DNA of 52,101 nucleotides from Flavobacteriaceae bacterium (GTDB lineage Bacteria; Bacteroidota; Bacteroidia; Flavobacteriales; Flavobacteriaceae): NCBI GenBank assembly GCA_002690085.1, contig NZDM01000002.1, positions 1 to 52,101 of the forward strand, read 5' to 3'. Shown piece by piece: positions 7,800 to 18,700 of this stretch (position 1 is its first letter; each line of letters starts with the position of its first letter). The notes under the pieces were generated by a model. It saw only the letters and a program-made list of their open reading frames with translations, ran no database searches and was not told where the DNA came from. The position numbers and the translations under genes were made by a program.

Positions 7800-9557
7800 A
7801 TGAGCTTGAAACTCCCAAAATTACCCACTAATATTACTGAAAGTTCAAAAGAAACTGCATTAAGATTACAAAAATTGCTAGCTGTATTTAATGCTGGAGG
7901 TGATAAAGATAAAAAAGAGTTAGCAGCCTGGGGTATAAATCGTCAATACTATCTGCGTTCTATGTTTTACATGTATCTTTTCAATAAATATGGTAATAGT
8001 TGTATTATTGATGTGAACCCACCTTGTAATATATTACCTGATATATGCGAACATGTAGGAGATATGGTGCTTAAGGTATATGGTTTTGAATATGTAAAAC
8101 CTAATTCTATTGATAAAATTAAATGGAAGGCATATCAAAAGTATTTACAAGATTATTCTAAGAAGATTCACAAGTGCTTGAAGCATAGAAAAATCGTTGT
8201 CGTTCCTGTAAGATTACATTGGCCAGGTTCAGGAGATTATCGAAATGATGCTCAGGGTGGCTCACATGCTAATCTTTTGGTTGTAAGAAAATCAAACCAT
8301 ACTGTTGAAGTTGTTGAACCACATGGTAGTAGGCTAGGAACTAGTCATCCGCGTATGAATCCCAATAAAGCATACACTAATGTAGTTGATATGATTAATA
8401 AAACTCTTCCTAGAAAAAGTGAAAAATATAATATTGTGTTTTCGGATGAAGTATGCCCTTATTTAACCGGTATTCAATCGCTAGAAGGATACGCTAATAT
8501 TTTTAAAGATGATAAGGTTGAAGGTGGAGGTTATTGCTCTATTTGGAGTATGTTTACCACAGAAATGATTTTATCTAATCCAGATTTTACCACAAGGCAG
8601 GTAATGCAGATTTTATTGGATATGTTGTATAAAAATACAGGTTACTTAACACATGAATATGGAGCAAAAGTTAAAGTTGGTAATTATTTATTATTAGTGG
8701 CACGTGGTTATGCTACATTTATTACCAAGAAAGTAGAACAATATTTTTCAGATATTTATGGTGAAACTGCTGCAAGAGCGATTAAACTTGGCCGAACTGC
8801 AAGTTATTCTGAAATTGCTGAAATGCGTAGATTTTTTGGACCATTTTTAAAAATCCAAGCTGAATTATCACTTGATCCCAAAATGACTTTGGCAAAATTA
8901 AAGACTAAACTTGATAAAGATAAAATCAAGGTAGAAGATAAGACCGCTTACAAACAAGTTCTAGAGAGATTGATTAAAAAAGATATCAGATATTCAGTTG
9001 GAACAACTAGATCAACTGGACTAGCAATTGAATTAAAATATAAGGATCCTTGTCCTAAGCATTTAGTTAGAAATCCTAAGACTGGTAGATGTATCAAACC
9101 TAGAAATAAAACTCAAAAGAATACAGTCGCTAATAAAAAGCTAGGTACCATTAAAAAGAAAGAGTGTCCTCCAGGCAAAGAACTAAATCCTAAGACTAAT
9201 AGATGTAGAAAAATTAAAGCACCCAAGAGAATCAAGACTAAAATTAAACTTATTTCAAAGCCTAGACAAATTACTCCCAAAAAGTCTCCTCAACCTAAGA
9301 TTCTTAAAAAACAAAAGGTTAAGACGCCTACTAGAAAAAGATGTCCTAATGGAACACGACGTAATCCTAAGACAAAGTTGTGTGAACCAAAAAAGAAAAA
9401 AGAAAAAAAGAAAAAGGTTCTTAAAATTGTACAGCAATTTACTAAAAAGAAAACGCCTACAATTGTGGTCAAAAAAGTTGATAAAAAAACTAGAAGACGG
9501 TGCCCTAATGGTACAAGAAGGGATAAAAAAACCGGAAATTGTTTATCAAAAAAATGA
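7800..9557 (+). CDS. Ulp1/adenain-like cysteine protease candidate with four 2-cysteine adaptor motifs
   Basis: The N-terminal 300 residues have the layout of a C48/adenain-type cysteine protease: His156 in GGSHANLLVV, Glu173 in VVEPHGS, Gln226 in TGIQSLEG and Cys246 in GGGYCSIWS, in the order His-acid-Gln-Cys. Such enzymes cleave virion precursors or ubiquitin-like modifiers. The C-terminal third is very basic and carries four copies of a short motif, CPxxxxxNPKTxxC (near residues 419, 459, 520 and 570), which matches the virus-specific 2-cysteine adaptor domain known from large DNA viruses, often fused to proteases and kinases. The protein is 585 residues. It starts 20 bases from the divergent endonuclease gene. 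The protease call is by motif order only; the adaptor call is firmer. Confidence 0.72.
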   Translation: MSLKLPKLPTNITESSKETALRLQKLLAVFNAGGDKDKKELAAWGINRQYYLRSMFYMYLFNKYGNSCIIDVNPPCNILPDICEHVGDMVLKVYGFEYVKPNSIDKIKWKAYQKYLQDYSKKIHKCLKHRKIVVVPVRLHWPGSGDYRNDAQGGSHANLLVVRKSNHTVEVVEPHGSRLGTSHPRMNPNKAYTNVVDMINKTLPRKSEKYNIVFSDEVCPYLTGIQSLEGYANIFKDDKVEGGGYCSIWSMFTTEMILSNPDFTTRQVMQILLDMLYKNTGYLTHEYGAKVKVGNYLLLVARGYATFITKKVEQYFSDIYGETAARAIKLGRTASYSEIAEMRRFFGPFLKIQAELSLDPKMTLAKLKTKLDKDKIKVEDKTAYKQVLERLIKKDIRYSVGTTRSTGLAIELKYKDPCPKHLVRNPKTGRCIKPRNKTQKNTVANKKLGTIKKKECPPGKELNPKTNRCRKIKAPKRIKTKIKLISKPRQITPKKSPQPKILKKQKVKTPTRKRCPNGTRRNPKTKLCEPKKKKEKKKKVLKIVQQFTKKKTPTIVVKKVDKKTRRRCPNGTRRDKKTGNCLSKK

Positions 9558-9573
9558 TAAAATTGATTTTATC
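9556..9573. terminator. Hairpin overlapping stop codon and AAAATTGA
   Basis: GATAAAAT-TG-ATTTTATC is a perfect 8-bp inverted repeat that begins inside the stop codon of the protease candidate. The early-promoter word AAAATTGA (9559-9566), 56 bases before the ATG at 9623, lies within the same palindrome. Confidence 0.5.
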
Positions 9574-9622
9574 TAAGTAATAGAATTGATATTAGTTTTA
9601 ATATTCTAAATTAGTATCAACT

Positions 9623-10177
9623 ATGAAGTGTGAATGTTGTAATAAAAACAACAGAGATGTGAGGGAACTTCTTTATAAAGACGCTTTGTCTTCAATCCGT
9701 GAGAATGGTCACTTTAAAAAACTGCCTGTAGTTCTAGTAGAGAGAATTATTGATACTGCCTTTATTGATAAAGTTACAATTTGTTGGCAAGTTAAGGATA
9801 GATGTAGGTGTCACCAATGCCTTGGATACACATGGCCACCCGTAGTAAGCACAAGTGATTCAGATTCTGATTCTAATGATTATGGCAGTGACTATAGTGA
9901 TGAAGATAATGATTATTGTGAAAATGACGGTTACATATATCGTAGAGGTTATGCTGAATTATGTACTAGATGCTTCTTAGAAGGTATTAATCGAGTTTTA
10001 CGATCTACTAATTCGTTACCATTTTTAAGATTTCACTCAAATGCATTCTTCAATAAGATTCCAGTTGAAATTGACCCTTATAAATATATCATTCCCTCTG
10101 AATATAATATTACTTACTACAGACGTAAGAATCCTGTAAAAAATCAAGATGGACGATTAGTTATAACATCATCATAA
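9623..10177 (+). CDS. Zinc-binding protein candidate, unknown function
   Basis: A 184-residue protein with three Cys pairs: CECCNKN at the N-terminus, CRCHQC near residue 61 and LCTRC near 112, suggesting zinc sites. Between the second and third pairs is a Ser/Asp-rich acidic tract (about residues 75-100). The segment FKKLPVVLVERIIDTAF near residue 32 resembles an F-box-like helix, as does a stretch in the protein at 6137, so the two may be distantly related; this is weak. AAAATTGA lies 56 bases upstream. I cannot name a family. Confidence 0.68.
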   Translation: MKCECCNKNNRDVRELLYKDALSSIRENGHFKKLPVVLVERIIDTAFIDKVTICWQVKDRCRCHQCLGYTWPPVVSTSDSDSDSNDYGSDYSDEDNDYCENDGYIYRRGYAELCTRCFLEGINRVLRSTNSLPFLRFHSNAFFNKIPVEIDPYKYIIPSEYNITYYRRKNPVKNQDGRLVITSS

Positions 10178-10196
10178 AATGAAAAAGATACCCTTA

Positions 10197-11510
10197 CTAG
10201 ATAACGCCTAACCCCCCATATACTTGCGTAGTACCATTGTTCTTTTCCCTCTCGGCTACGAGACGTCGTTGGTGCTCCTCGAATGCTTCAAGATTATTAA
10301 AATGTGATTTATCTTCTGGATACTTTTTTGTACTTGTTATATAGCTGCGTATTTTGTCCCCATACCTACTACCGTTTTTTTTAGTAAGTCTAACCATAAA
10401 TAACTCTTCAACGAATCCTTCAATATCTGCCTTACATGCATATATTTTCCCATTCTCCATTTTTAGTTTTATTTTACGCGTGTACAGTTCTCTATGCAAC
10501 GCGTCAATATATGTTTGATGGTCAGGATGTAAATCTGGTGTATATGTTGAACCTCTATAGGCCTTTGTAAGTCTACGTTGTTTATTCATTTTAATTTGGG
10601 ATTTTTCAGGTTCATAGATTGTTGCACGGTGTTTTGCTAGACTCTGTAGTAATTGTGAATCATTTACAAAGTTCATAGTTTCTTCTAATCGCTGTGGTGG
10701 AGCCGACAACTGGTGAGGATTAGGACCAACCATATTTATGGTATCCATAATAATAATAGCCGGTTCATAATTCTGTTGTATAGCTTTTTTTAACAATCTG
10801 CTCACATTGTCGAAATTACATATACCAGGAGAATGAATGTATGATCCTTCATAGAAGTCAATTATAGCCACAGCACATTGAGCTTCTGCAAGTTCCTGAC
10901 CTGAGGCCTTCTCAAACCATTTCCTTGCGAGTTTTTTATCTTTGAGGACGCCAATGCCTCTGCGGCAGCAGATACCGAGGTAATAGTGGGCAAGAGGATT
11001 TTTGTATTTCTTAGCAGTGAACTCTAAACACTCGAATGCTAATGCACTATTTTTCACCTCTAGATACCTATTAATGATTTTTAGTAGTTCATACTCATTC
11101 TTATCCGCCCATGCTTCGATATATGGATCTTGATCAACTTTCGGACCTATTTGCCGCTCCGCTGCCCTAAGATTCTGAGCTTGATCTACTAATTGATTAA
11201 CCGTTGTATCGCCGGATCGCTGGGTGGGTTGTTGAGCGGCGCCACGCTTCTGCTTTTTATTTTTGCTTTTGTCTTTCTTTTGTTCCATCGTAGATTCCTC
11301 ATCTTCATTATTCATCATCGTCATCATCTTCATCTGCATCTCTTGCATCTGCGTTTGTTGCTGCATCATTTGCAATATCTGTTGTTGCTGCATCATCATC
11401 TGATTCATCATCGGATTCATCATCGGATTCATCATCGGATTGGAACCCGATGCATCGCACATCTGGTTGGTGTTATACATGGCCGACGGGTTGTTTTGTA
11501 CATTAAACAT
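10197..11510 (-). CDS. Sel1/TPR-like repeat protein with Met/Gln-rich N-terminus
   Basis: The N-terminal about 70 residues are low-complexity Met/Gln/Asn (NPMMNPMMNPMMNQMMMQQQQ-type), partly from a 12-bp DNA repeat. A Lys-rich stretch follows, then a helical region containing a Sel1-like repeat (LAHYYLGICCRRGIGVLKDK, then KWFEKASGQELAEAQCAVAI, about residues 174-220), a fold that usually scaffolds protein complexes. The C-terminal half is basic and unrecognised. The gene has 437 codons before the stop, and a minus-strand AAAATTGA at 11550-11557 lies 39 bases before its ATG, suggesting early expression. A protein-interaction role is inferred from the repeats only. Confidence 0.75.
   Translation of the reverse strand: MFNVQNNPSAMYNTNQMCDASGSNPMMNPMMNPMMNQMMMQQQQILQMMQQQTQMQEMQMKMMTMMNNEDEESTMEQKKDKSKNKKQKRGAAQQPTQRSGDTTVNQLVDQAQNLRAAERQIGPKVDQDPYIEAWADKNEYELLKIINRYLEVKNSALAFECLEFTAKKYKNPLAHYYLGICCRRGIGVLKDKKLARKWFEKASGQELAEAQCAVAIIDFYEGSYIHSPGICNFDNVSRLLKKAIQQNYEPAIIIMDTINMVGPNPHQLSAPPQRLEETMNFVNDSQLLQSLAKHRATIYEPEKSQIKMNKQRRLTKAYRGSTYTPDLHPDHQTYIDALHRELYTRKIKLKMENGKIYACKADIEGFVEELFMVRLTKKNGSRYGDKIRSYITSTKKYPEDKSHFNNLEAFEEHQRRLVAEREKNNGTTQVYGGLGVI
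11403..11441. repeat. 12-bp tandem repeat, just over three units
   Basis: The unit ATTCATCATCGG is repeated three times plus ATT. It encodes the Met-Met-Asn-Pro repeats at the N-terminus of the Sel1-like protein and keeps frame, so copy number can vary without breaking the gene. Confidence 0.9.
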
Positions 11511-11549
11511 ATTTGTGTATATTTACGACGTGTAACAAATATTCGTAAT

Positions 11550-11557
11550 TCAATTTT
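11550..11557 (-). promoter_or_regulatory. Early-promoter word AAAATTGA (minus strand)
   Basis: TCAATTTT on the + strand reads AAAATTGA toward the Sel1-like gene, 39 bases before its ATG at 11510. Confidence 0.65.
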
Positions 11558-11600
11558 TTAATTTCGTCGTTATGCCCTTAATACAACATCTAAAAATGTT

Positions 11601-11849
11601 TTATCCTCTTATATACTCGTCAAAGCAGTTACTTTTTTTGTTTAAATGTTGATAAAACCATAAACCACAAGTTATACATCTATATTCTTCTAACGCTGGT
11701 GTAAATTGATGACTTGTAGATTTGTGATTATTTTGAGAGTGTCCACATAGATGACAAAACTCAGCATTTTTTTGCTCATCTAATTTTACCTCTTGTATTA
11801 ATTGACATAAAAGCTCTTCGCTAGGTAATTCTGTCATTATTATACTCAT
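11601..11849 (-). CDS. Small zinc-ribbon protein
   Basis: An 82-residue protein with CHLCGH (near residue 32) and CITCGLW (near residue 58), two C-x2-C knuckles that together form a plausible zinc ribbon. A helical acidic N-terminus precedes them. The ATG at 11849 is the first; another at 11837 is possible. A near match to the early promoter (AAAAAATTGT) lies about 25 bases upstream on the minus strand. Function unknown; zinc ribbons of this size often belong to transcription-related factors, but nothing here proves that. Confidence 0.65.
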   Translation of the reverse strand: MSIIMTELPSEELLCQLIQEVKLDEQKNAEFCHLCGHSQNNHKSTSHQFTPALEEYRCITCGLWFYQHLNKKSNCFDEYIRG

Positions 11850-11985
11850 GAAGATTATCTATAAATTATAACAATTTTTTAATAAAAGAACCATTGGTAG
11901 TGAATATTTTTCAGTGCGATTTTTGTTGTTAATACTTTTTGAAAATATTGTAGTAGGATATAGAGCCATTGACTTCTATAATAGA

Positions 11986-12330
11986 ATGCAATTTGGATAT
12001 GTTGTCATGATTATCATGCTTTCTATGACAGGCATGAACTGCTATAACCACCGACCTTTTAACCCGCAGAAAAAGAAACCAATGATTGCTTCTAAGAGGC
12101 TGAAAATTAGCAAACCATATCTTCCTTACAAAGGACCAAGATCTAACTTGCCATATAAATGTGATTCTATTGATTCAAAGACAAGCAAGTCTAAAGATAA
12201 GTCTGATGATATCAAATCTAAGGAAGATAAAAATCTTATTGAAGAATATTCTCAATATTTGCAAACCCCCAAATATAATAAAGATGATAATCGTGATGAA
12301 GAAGGACAATTTTTTGCGAGAGCTGCTTGA
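11986..12330 (+). CDS. Small Lys/Ser-rich protein with hydrophobic N-terminus
   Basis: The open frame begins at a GTG upstream, but the first ATG is at 11986, giving 114 residues. The N-terminus QFGYVVMIIMLSMTGMNC is hydrophobic and ends in a Cys, so it could be a signal anchor. The rest is hydrophilic with a KSKDKSDDIKSKEDK stretch and a charged C-terminus. No recognisable domain. It is followed after a 32-base gap by the GIY-YIG gene on the same strand. Moderate confidence that it is real. Confidence 0.55.
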   Translation: MQFGYVVMIIMLSMTGMNCYNHRPFNPQKKKPMIASKRLKISKPYLPYKGPRSNLPYKCDSIDSKTSKSKDKSDDIKSKEDKNLIEEYSQYLQTPKYNKDDNRDEEGQFFARAA

Positions 12331-12362
12331 AGAATATAAAAACAAGTTATTATCAAATATAA

Positions 12363-12782
12363 ATGACTGATAATAACTGGCAATTTTACCTTATACGTAA
12401 TGGTGGTTGTACATATGCAGGAGTTAGCCCTGATCCAATAAGAAGACTTCGACAGCATAATTCTGAAATAAAAGGTGGTGCTAAGTATACCACTAGTAAA
12501 GGTCCAGGTTGGACACATATGTGCTTGGTTTCTGGTTTTGAAAAAATCCAGGCACTTCAATTTGAATGGGCAGTTAAACACTGCCCACCGAGAGATGCAG
12601 GTGGACCAGTAAATAGAATCAATAAAATGATAAAAGTTTTGAACAAAGACAAGTGGACTTCTAAGGCGCCTGATGCAAATACTGTCCCATTAACAGTTAC
12701 ATGGCTCGAGGCACATAATATAGAAGAGTATACTCTTCCGGATTATGTTAATGAGTTATTTAAAATAGATGAGCAAAATTAG
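12363..12782 (+). CDS. GIY-YIG nuclease domain protein (SLX1-like)
   Basis: A single-domain GIY-YIG endonuclease of the SLX1/UPF0213 type, enzymes that nick branched or damaged DNA. The hallmark blocks are FYLI (residues 8-11), TYAGVS (17-22), Arg27/Arg28 in PIRRLRQHN, the GGAKYTT element (38-44) and the metal-binding Glu68 in LQFEWAVKH. SLX1 itself carries a C-terminal RING/zinc domain; this 139-residue protein lacks one. Its stop codon overlaps the 3' end of the giant minus-strand gene by four bases. Likely role in DNA repair or recombination during viral replication. Confidence 0.87.
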   Translation: MTDNNWQFYLIRNGGCTYAGVSPDPIRRLRQHNSEIKGGAKYTTSKGPGWTHMCLVSGFEKIQALQFEWAVKHCPPRDAGGPVNRINKMIKVLNKDKWTSKAPDANTVPLTVTWLEAHNIEEYTLPDYVNELFKIDEQN

Positions 12783-15700
12783 ATAATACCTGCTCCAGTG
12801 GTTTGTCTTAGAAGAAGTTTCATAGGTTGATTAGCTACAAGTGTATGCTCAACGCCATGAATATCAGTAACCTTTCTCTCATAAGGTGCTGTTCCAGACA
12901 AAACTAGTAGATCTCCCTCTTGCATAATATCATTCTGCCCAAATGTGCCATTTCTAAGTGCAATTTGATCAAGAGAACTAGTAATTTCCTGCAAGTCAAC
13001 AATTCCAACAGATGGAGGAGACGATGAATGTAGACCTTGATCGACAACTCTGGCAGAAATTACAGCGTTGATAATAGGATTTCCAAGTAATCTTTGTGGA
13101 CCATAGGTTCTCGAAAGAATATCGGGAGTTGCTGCATCGATAGGAGGTTGATATGTGAGCTCGCTTGAATCCATATTTGAATAAATTAGCTGAGCTAATG
13201 TAAAGTCATCTGCATAACTAATTGTAACAGTCTTATCTTCCAGAATTACTTCTGCATCTACAGTACCATTACTATCTGCGTAGACATCAGCTTCGACCTT
13301 AAAGCTTTCAGTGCTTTCTACAACATCGTTACTACCTGCAGCATATTTGATAATTTCAAATGGTCTAGCCTCAACCTTAACCTGGCCAGTAGGATAGTTA
13401 ACTTGCACAGGATTAACATTCGAGAATGCAGTAGATTTTGCAAGCATTTTATACCCTTTAATTTGGTTATTAGAATCAGTTAACTTAGTGATTGATGGGT
13501 TAATATTTGCAGCATACATAATGTAGTAATCATTATTTTCATCAATCGTCTCATAATCCCAAACAAAGAATTGCTGAGTTAGGGTATATGAGCGAGTCTG
13601 TGTGTATGGATCTCTCGCAGTAAGCTGTACAGATATACTATTGTTTTGTCCCTTTGTCATATTATTAGTATCAATAGCAACAATTGCTGTGTATGTCTGC
13701 AAGCCAGCAGTTCCACTCTTTGTTACGTTACCTACCAAAGAAGGTGCACTTGCACCCGTAATAACAACATCTGAATTATTTGGAGCTAACAAATTGTTAG
13801 GATCTTGAATGACCCACTCAAACTTAACATTATATGTTGTATTAGGGTTAATAGCCTTTGATGCCTCTGTAATTAAACCATAAGCTCCATCCTCTTCTAG
13901 GTAGATACGACCAGCATTGAGTGACATGTTCAAGTTACTTGTCATACTGTAATCCAATGAACCATTCACAATTCTTGCATTTCCATCATTATCCTCAGCT
14001 TGAACAGAAACACTTTCAGTTACAATTAATGGTAACTGTACTGAATTAGACCACGTTACAGTCTTTCTCCACTCGTACTTGCCATTTACAAGACCTAGTG
14101 AAGAATATCCACTTGCGCCAACAAGTTGAACGGTGCCCACGTTTACATCAGATCCCGCGTCAGTAATTTCGGCACGAACCACAATAGTTAGATTATCACC
14201 TGGATACTTCAACTCAGTTGAACCATTATTACCCTCAGTAGTCATTGTGATACTAATAGAAGGTGCAATGACATCTTGTCCATTAATATGAACTGGGATT
14301 CTATGAGCTCTAGTATTTCCTGTTTCATCTTCAATAATCACATTGAAGTCTTCAATAAATCTATCACCCAGATGATCATTGTCATTGAATGCATATACAC
14401 GTTCAATTGTGTATGTTGAAACACCACCAATCATAACTGGACCAGTTGCTGAAGCTTGAATAACACTGCCGGTAGGCGCGGTTCCTACTGCTTTTACTGT
14501 GTCGTTATCACTAGCAACCACTCTTACCTGCACAACAGCATGAGTACTATCAGATCTGAGATTTGCTCTTACAATTGAGTTAGCCACGTGTGTGACGAAA
14601 CCAGAAGCTACTCCATTTACCTCATTTGCACCGTTTCTCTGTGTGGTATTAACTGAAACTACTGCACTTGGATCAGCAGTGTCTACTTTATTGACCTTGA
14701 AAGGAATGTGTAATTCAGTCTTGTTCTGTGCCATATCTTCTGCTTGCACACGCACCCATACGTAATACGAATGACCATCTCCATTTCTATGGAACTTAGA
14801 AAAGCTAGCAGGATTAAATGAAACTGGATTTGCTGGTTGATATACACCACCGACAACATTCATTGCAATCTCTGTTGCTCCGGAATATACGCCACCAGCT
14901 GGTACAGCCAATGCTGGATTTGTGGAAATTGCCTCAATTGGTAATGATTGGTGCATCTTAATAGTTGCAGGATTGAGTGCATCATTGTCGGTAATAGTAA
15001 ACCTAAGATCTGGTTGAGATATCGTATTACTAACGTTGACAACATTATAAGTTCCACTATTCAATGCTAGTGCAGGATAGGTATTGTAATTAGCAGAGTA
15101 ATGATATCGTTTAGTATAGACAATTTCAGGTGCCTCGGTGTCTTCACGTTCAATTACCAGTCTAGCTCCATCTAATATCAAACTAGAATTGTTTGCTAGA
15201 TCGGTAATTTTAGCACCAATCTTGTACTCCTTTGCAATAGAGTGAGTACCAGTGACATCTGAATAATCTACAGTAAAGGCTGCAGTAAATACCTTTTTAT
15301 TTGCAGGGTGAGGATTAGCTGGTGTAGCATCCAGGATAGCAGCATTACCAACCAATACTGCAATATCATTTGCACCTGCTGAATGCATTGAGGATAACAA
15401 TTCTACTCCACTTACTTCAATTCCATTATCGTCAGCAGTTGTGATAGTTGCAACAACATGCTGTTGATCTCCAGGGTTGAGTACAAAGGTCGCAGGACTC
15501 AATGAAACACTAGGGACTCCTGGATTTACATCATCAACAACAGTTACGTTAATTGTAAAGTTCTTAGAATGACTTTGATTATTACCATCAGTAACTGTTA
15601 CTGTCCAACCTTCTTGGTTCAATCCATCCATTCTGTACTGATTTGATCCCTTAGATGAAAGCTCGCTGTAGACAAACGTACGCTTCATTCTAGCTTCATA

Positions 15701-18700
15701 AACACCGAGCAATGCATTGCTTGAAATTACTGTGAAACCTCTTGGAGCATGAGTAGTTCCTGTCCAAATACCTGGTCCGCCTGCATACACAGATCCAACT
15801 GGATTAATTGAGACAGCGCTTCCGTTCAAATGATGCGAATTGTCAGTGTATCTTACAGTCATATCAACCTCAGCACTTGGCGAAGCGCTCGATACACTAA
15901 CGTTGATAACTAGGTTATTGTCTTCTAAGTCACCTGTGCGTACTAATCCGCCGGTGTGGAATACAGCACCGGTGATTTCCGGAGCTTCTTGGTCAACAGC
16001 TCTAATCGTGAGATTCTCATTTTTGGCAAGTGATTTATTTCCGGCATGATCAACAACTTTAGCACTAATTGCTAGTGTGTAATCACCATGGCCTGGTCCA
16101 CTAATACCATTGAGTGTTTCCCAATCCAAAACAAGCCTGTGCTGTAAACCAGATCCTGCCAATTTGGTGGTAGACAAAGTAGTTCCACCAACCGTAATAC
16201 TGAAAGATTCCGTATCGGCGACACCAGATGCGGCGTTATCAGTAGCAGCGATTGTAACTAAAATACTTTCTGTAGAAGAAGATCCTAGTGTTACAATGTC
16301 TGAGGCACCAAGAATCTTAGGTCCACCATTAGCTGTCTCATGAGTAATTACCAAATCATTAATTACTGGCGATTCTTCATCAGTGTTAACCTTTCTAATC
16401 GTTAAAGTCTCTGAATCATTATATTGATTAGGAGCGCCTGGTACTGAAGAATGAGGATTAGAGTTTTGTGTACTAGATGCTTGGTAGGAGATATCCTGTG
16501 TGTTATCACCGAGGTTTTGATCATAAGCAATGTTCTTATTGAAAGTAGAAACATTTGCAAATGTTGATACATGATCAATTGAATTGACATTATTCTCTTT
16601 GAATGACAGAGTAGTTTGCTCATTATCTAAGTTGGCAAAAACAACCTTACCATTTGCAGTTGCTTTGCTATCGGATACATTTGCAACTACAACTGAAGAC
16701 TCATGAGCAACCTTATTAGAACCACCTGAACTCCAATCATAAATATTGAATGCAGATATTGTGCCTTGCCAAGCCCCAGAGATATCAGCATGGACAGATC
16801 TGTTACTTGCAACAGGATCAGCATTACCTACACTCAATGTTGGAGTAGAACCTCCATATGCTACAAATGATCTCTCTTTAGCTTGCTCTGCAGCAATTAG
16901 ACGACCATTAGCGTATAGCATAATAACACCAATATCTAATCTCACTAATAATGCAAGCTCAACGCTTTCAGTAGATCCTCGGAATTGATGCAAAGGATTA
17001 CTTGATGCACCGTCACGCATATCCCACGACATTAATGCGCTCTTGTTTCGAACAGTCTCATCCTTATTTAAACCAGCATGCACAGTAAATCTGTGATTCT
17101 TAATTGCCATAATTAGAGTTTGTTCGTCTTCTTGACCACCCACTGACAATAGAACTTGATTAGCAGTTGAGGTAGGAATTGTAGTATCAATTACAATCCA
17201 AGATGATAAGCTCTTTTGCCCCTGCATATTAGCATTACCAGTACCTTGGATCTTATACATTGCCCAAGCTCCATCTTTTACACTTGTAACATTATCTTCA
17301 ACAAATGCTAATCCAAGAATCTGAGGAGATAATTGGTCAAGTTTATCAATAGTACAAGAACTGGTTACAGGTGTAGCTGCTTGTCCTGCAGTATCATCGA
17401 TATTTGCAGTAGCAGTCAGTGTATTTGCACCAAGATTGAATTGTGGATCATCATAATTGACCGCTAGATTAAAGGTAATCTTTGTAGCATTACGACCATC
17501 AATAGTGCCAGATGGTTGATTTCCAATATTGGAAAATACTCTACCATCTGATGATACCAAAGAAGCACTACTAATATCAAGGCCAGATTCATCATAGACA
17601 ATTAATTCACCTCTTACATTGCCAGCCTTATGACTTGGATTACCAGAAGCTACAAGATTATTTCCGCTAGAACCAAAGCATTGAAGCGATAAACTACTAA
17701 TAACTGGAGGCGATTCATCAGCAATAGCAATATTTAGATTGCGTGTTAGATTTACACTGTTACCTCTTCTGTCAGTGACAGTAAGAAGGACTGTGATCGG
17801 TTGAAGAGATGATCCCCATGATACACCCGTTGTTAAAATCACATCAAATACTGCATAATTATGACCGCCAATTACTTCATTAGCTACACGTGAAATATTG
17901 CTAATTGCTGCATTAGAAAATAAACCATTCTCGTCAAGTGCTACAGTTAATTGAGTTATGTCGTCACCTAAATCTGATAATCTAGCTTTAAACTGTACAG
18001 TTTCCGAGATACCATATTGGCTTGCATGTCCGTTTGTAGAAATGAGCTTTTGGGTAATTACCGAATTATTTTCGTAAAAGTTGGCATTATGGATAATTGG
18101 ATTGTTAATATCATCATATTCCACAGTCAATGTTGCATTGGCGGTTGTTTCTTGATTGTTAAGATCAACACTGTGCAATGTAAACACATAAACATCATCT
18201 GATGCGTTTGGATCAAATGGATCAGGTTTAACACTTACAAATGTCAAATTACTCCATGGTCCTTGGAATACACTTGGTAGTCTAACAGGTTGTAGAACTC
18301 CATTCTTTGTGTAAGTTACATATTGATCACTTAGTCCTCTTTCATCACTAACTGATGCAGATAAGATTACCTCAATGCTCTTTTGCTCTTCGCTAATGTG
18401 CTCATCCAAATGAATTATGGATGTATCGCTTAGTGAAAAGTTATTAATTACGGGAGGCAACACATCGGAACGTTTGAAACCAATTGAGATAGACATTGTT
18501 ACGCTATTGTCTGCATAATCCTTACCAGTAACTGTAAATGTCTTATTTTCATAAGAGTCATATTGAGTTAACGAACTATAAAATGCACTTGTAACAGTAG
18601 CATTGAATGTTGCCCGTTTTAGTACTGAATCGTAACTCTTATTGAATGTTAAATGAGCACTTCCACTAACAATACCAATTGTTGCAGGATCAATATCGGT

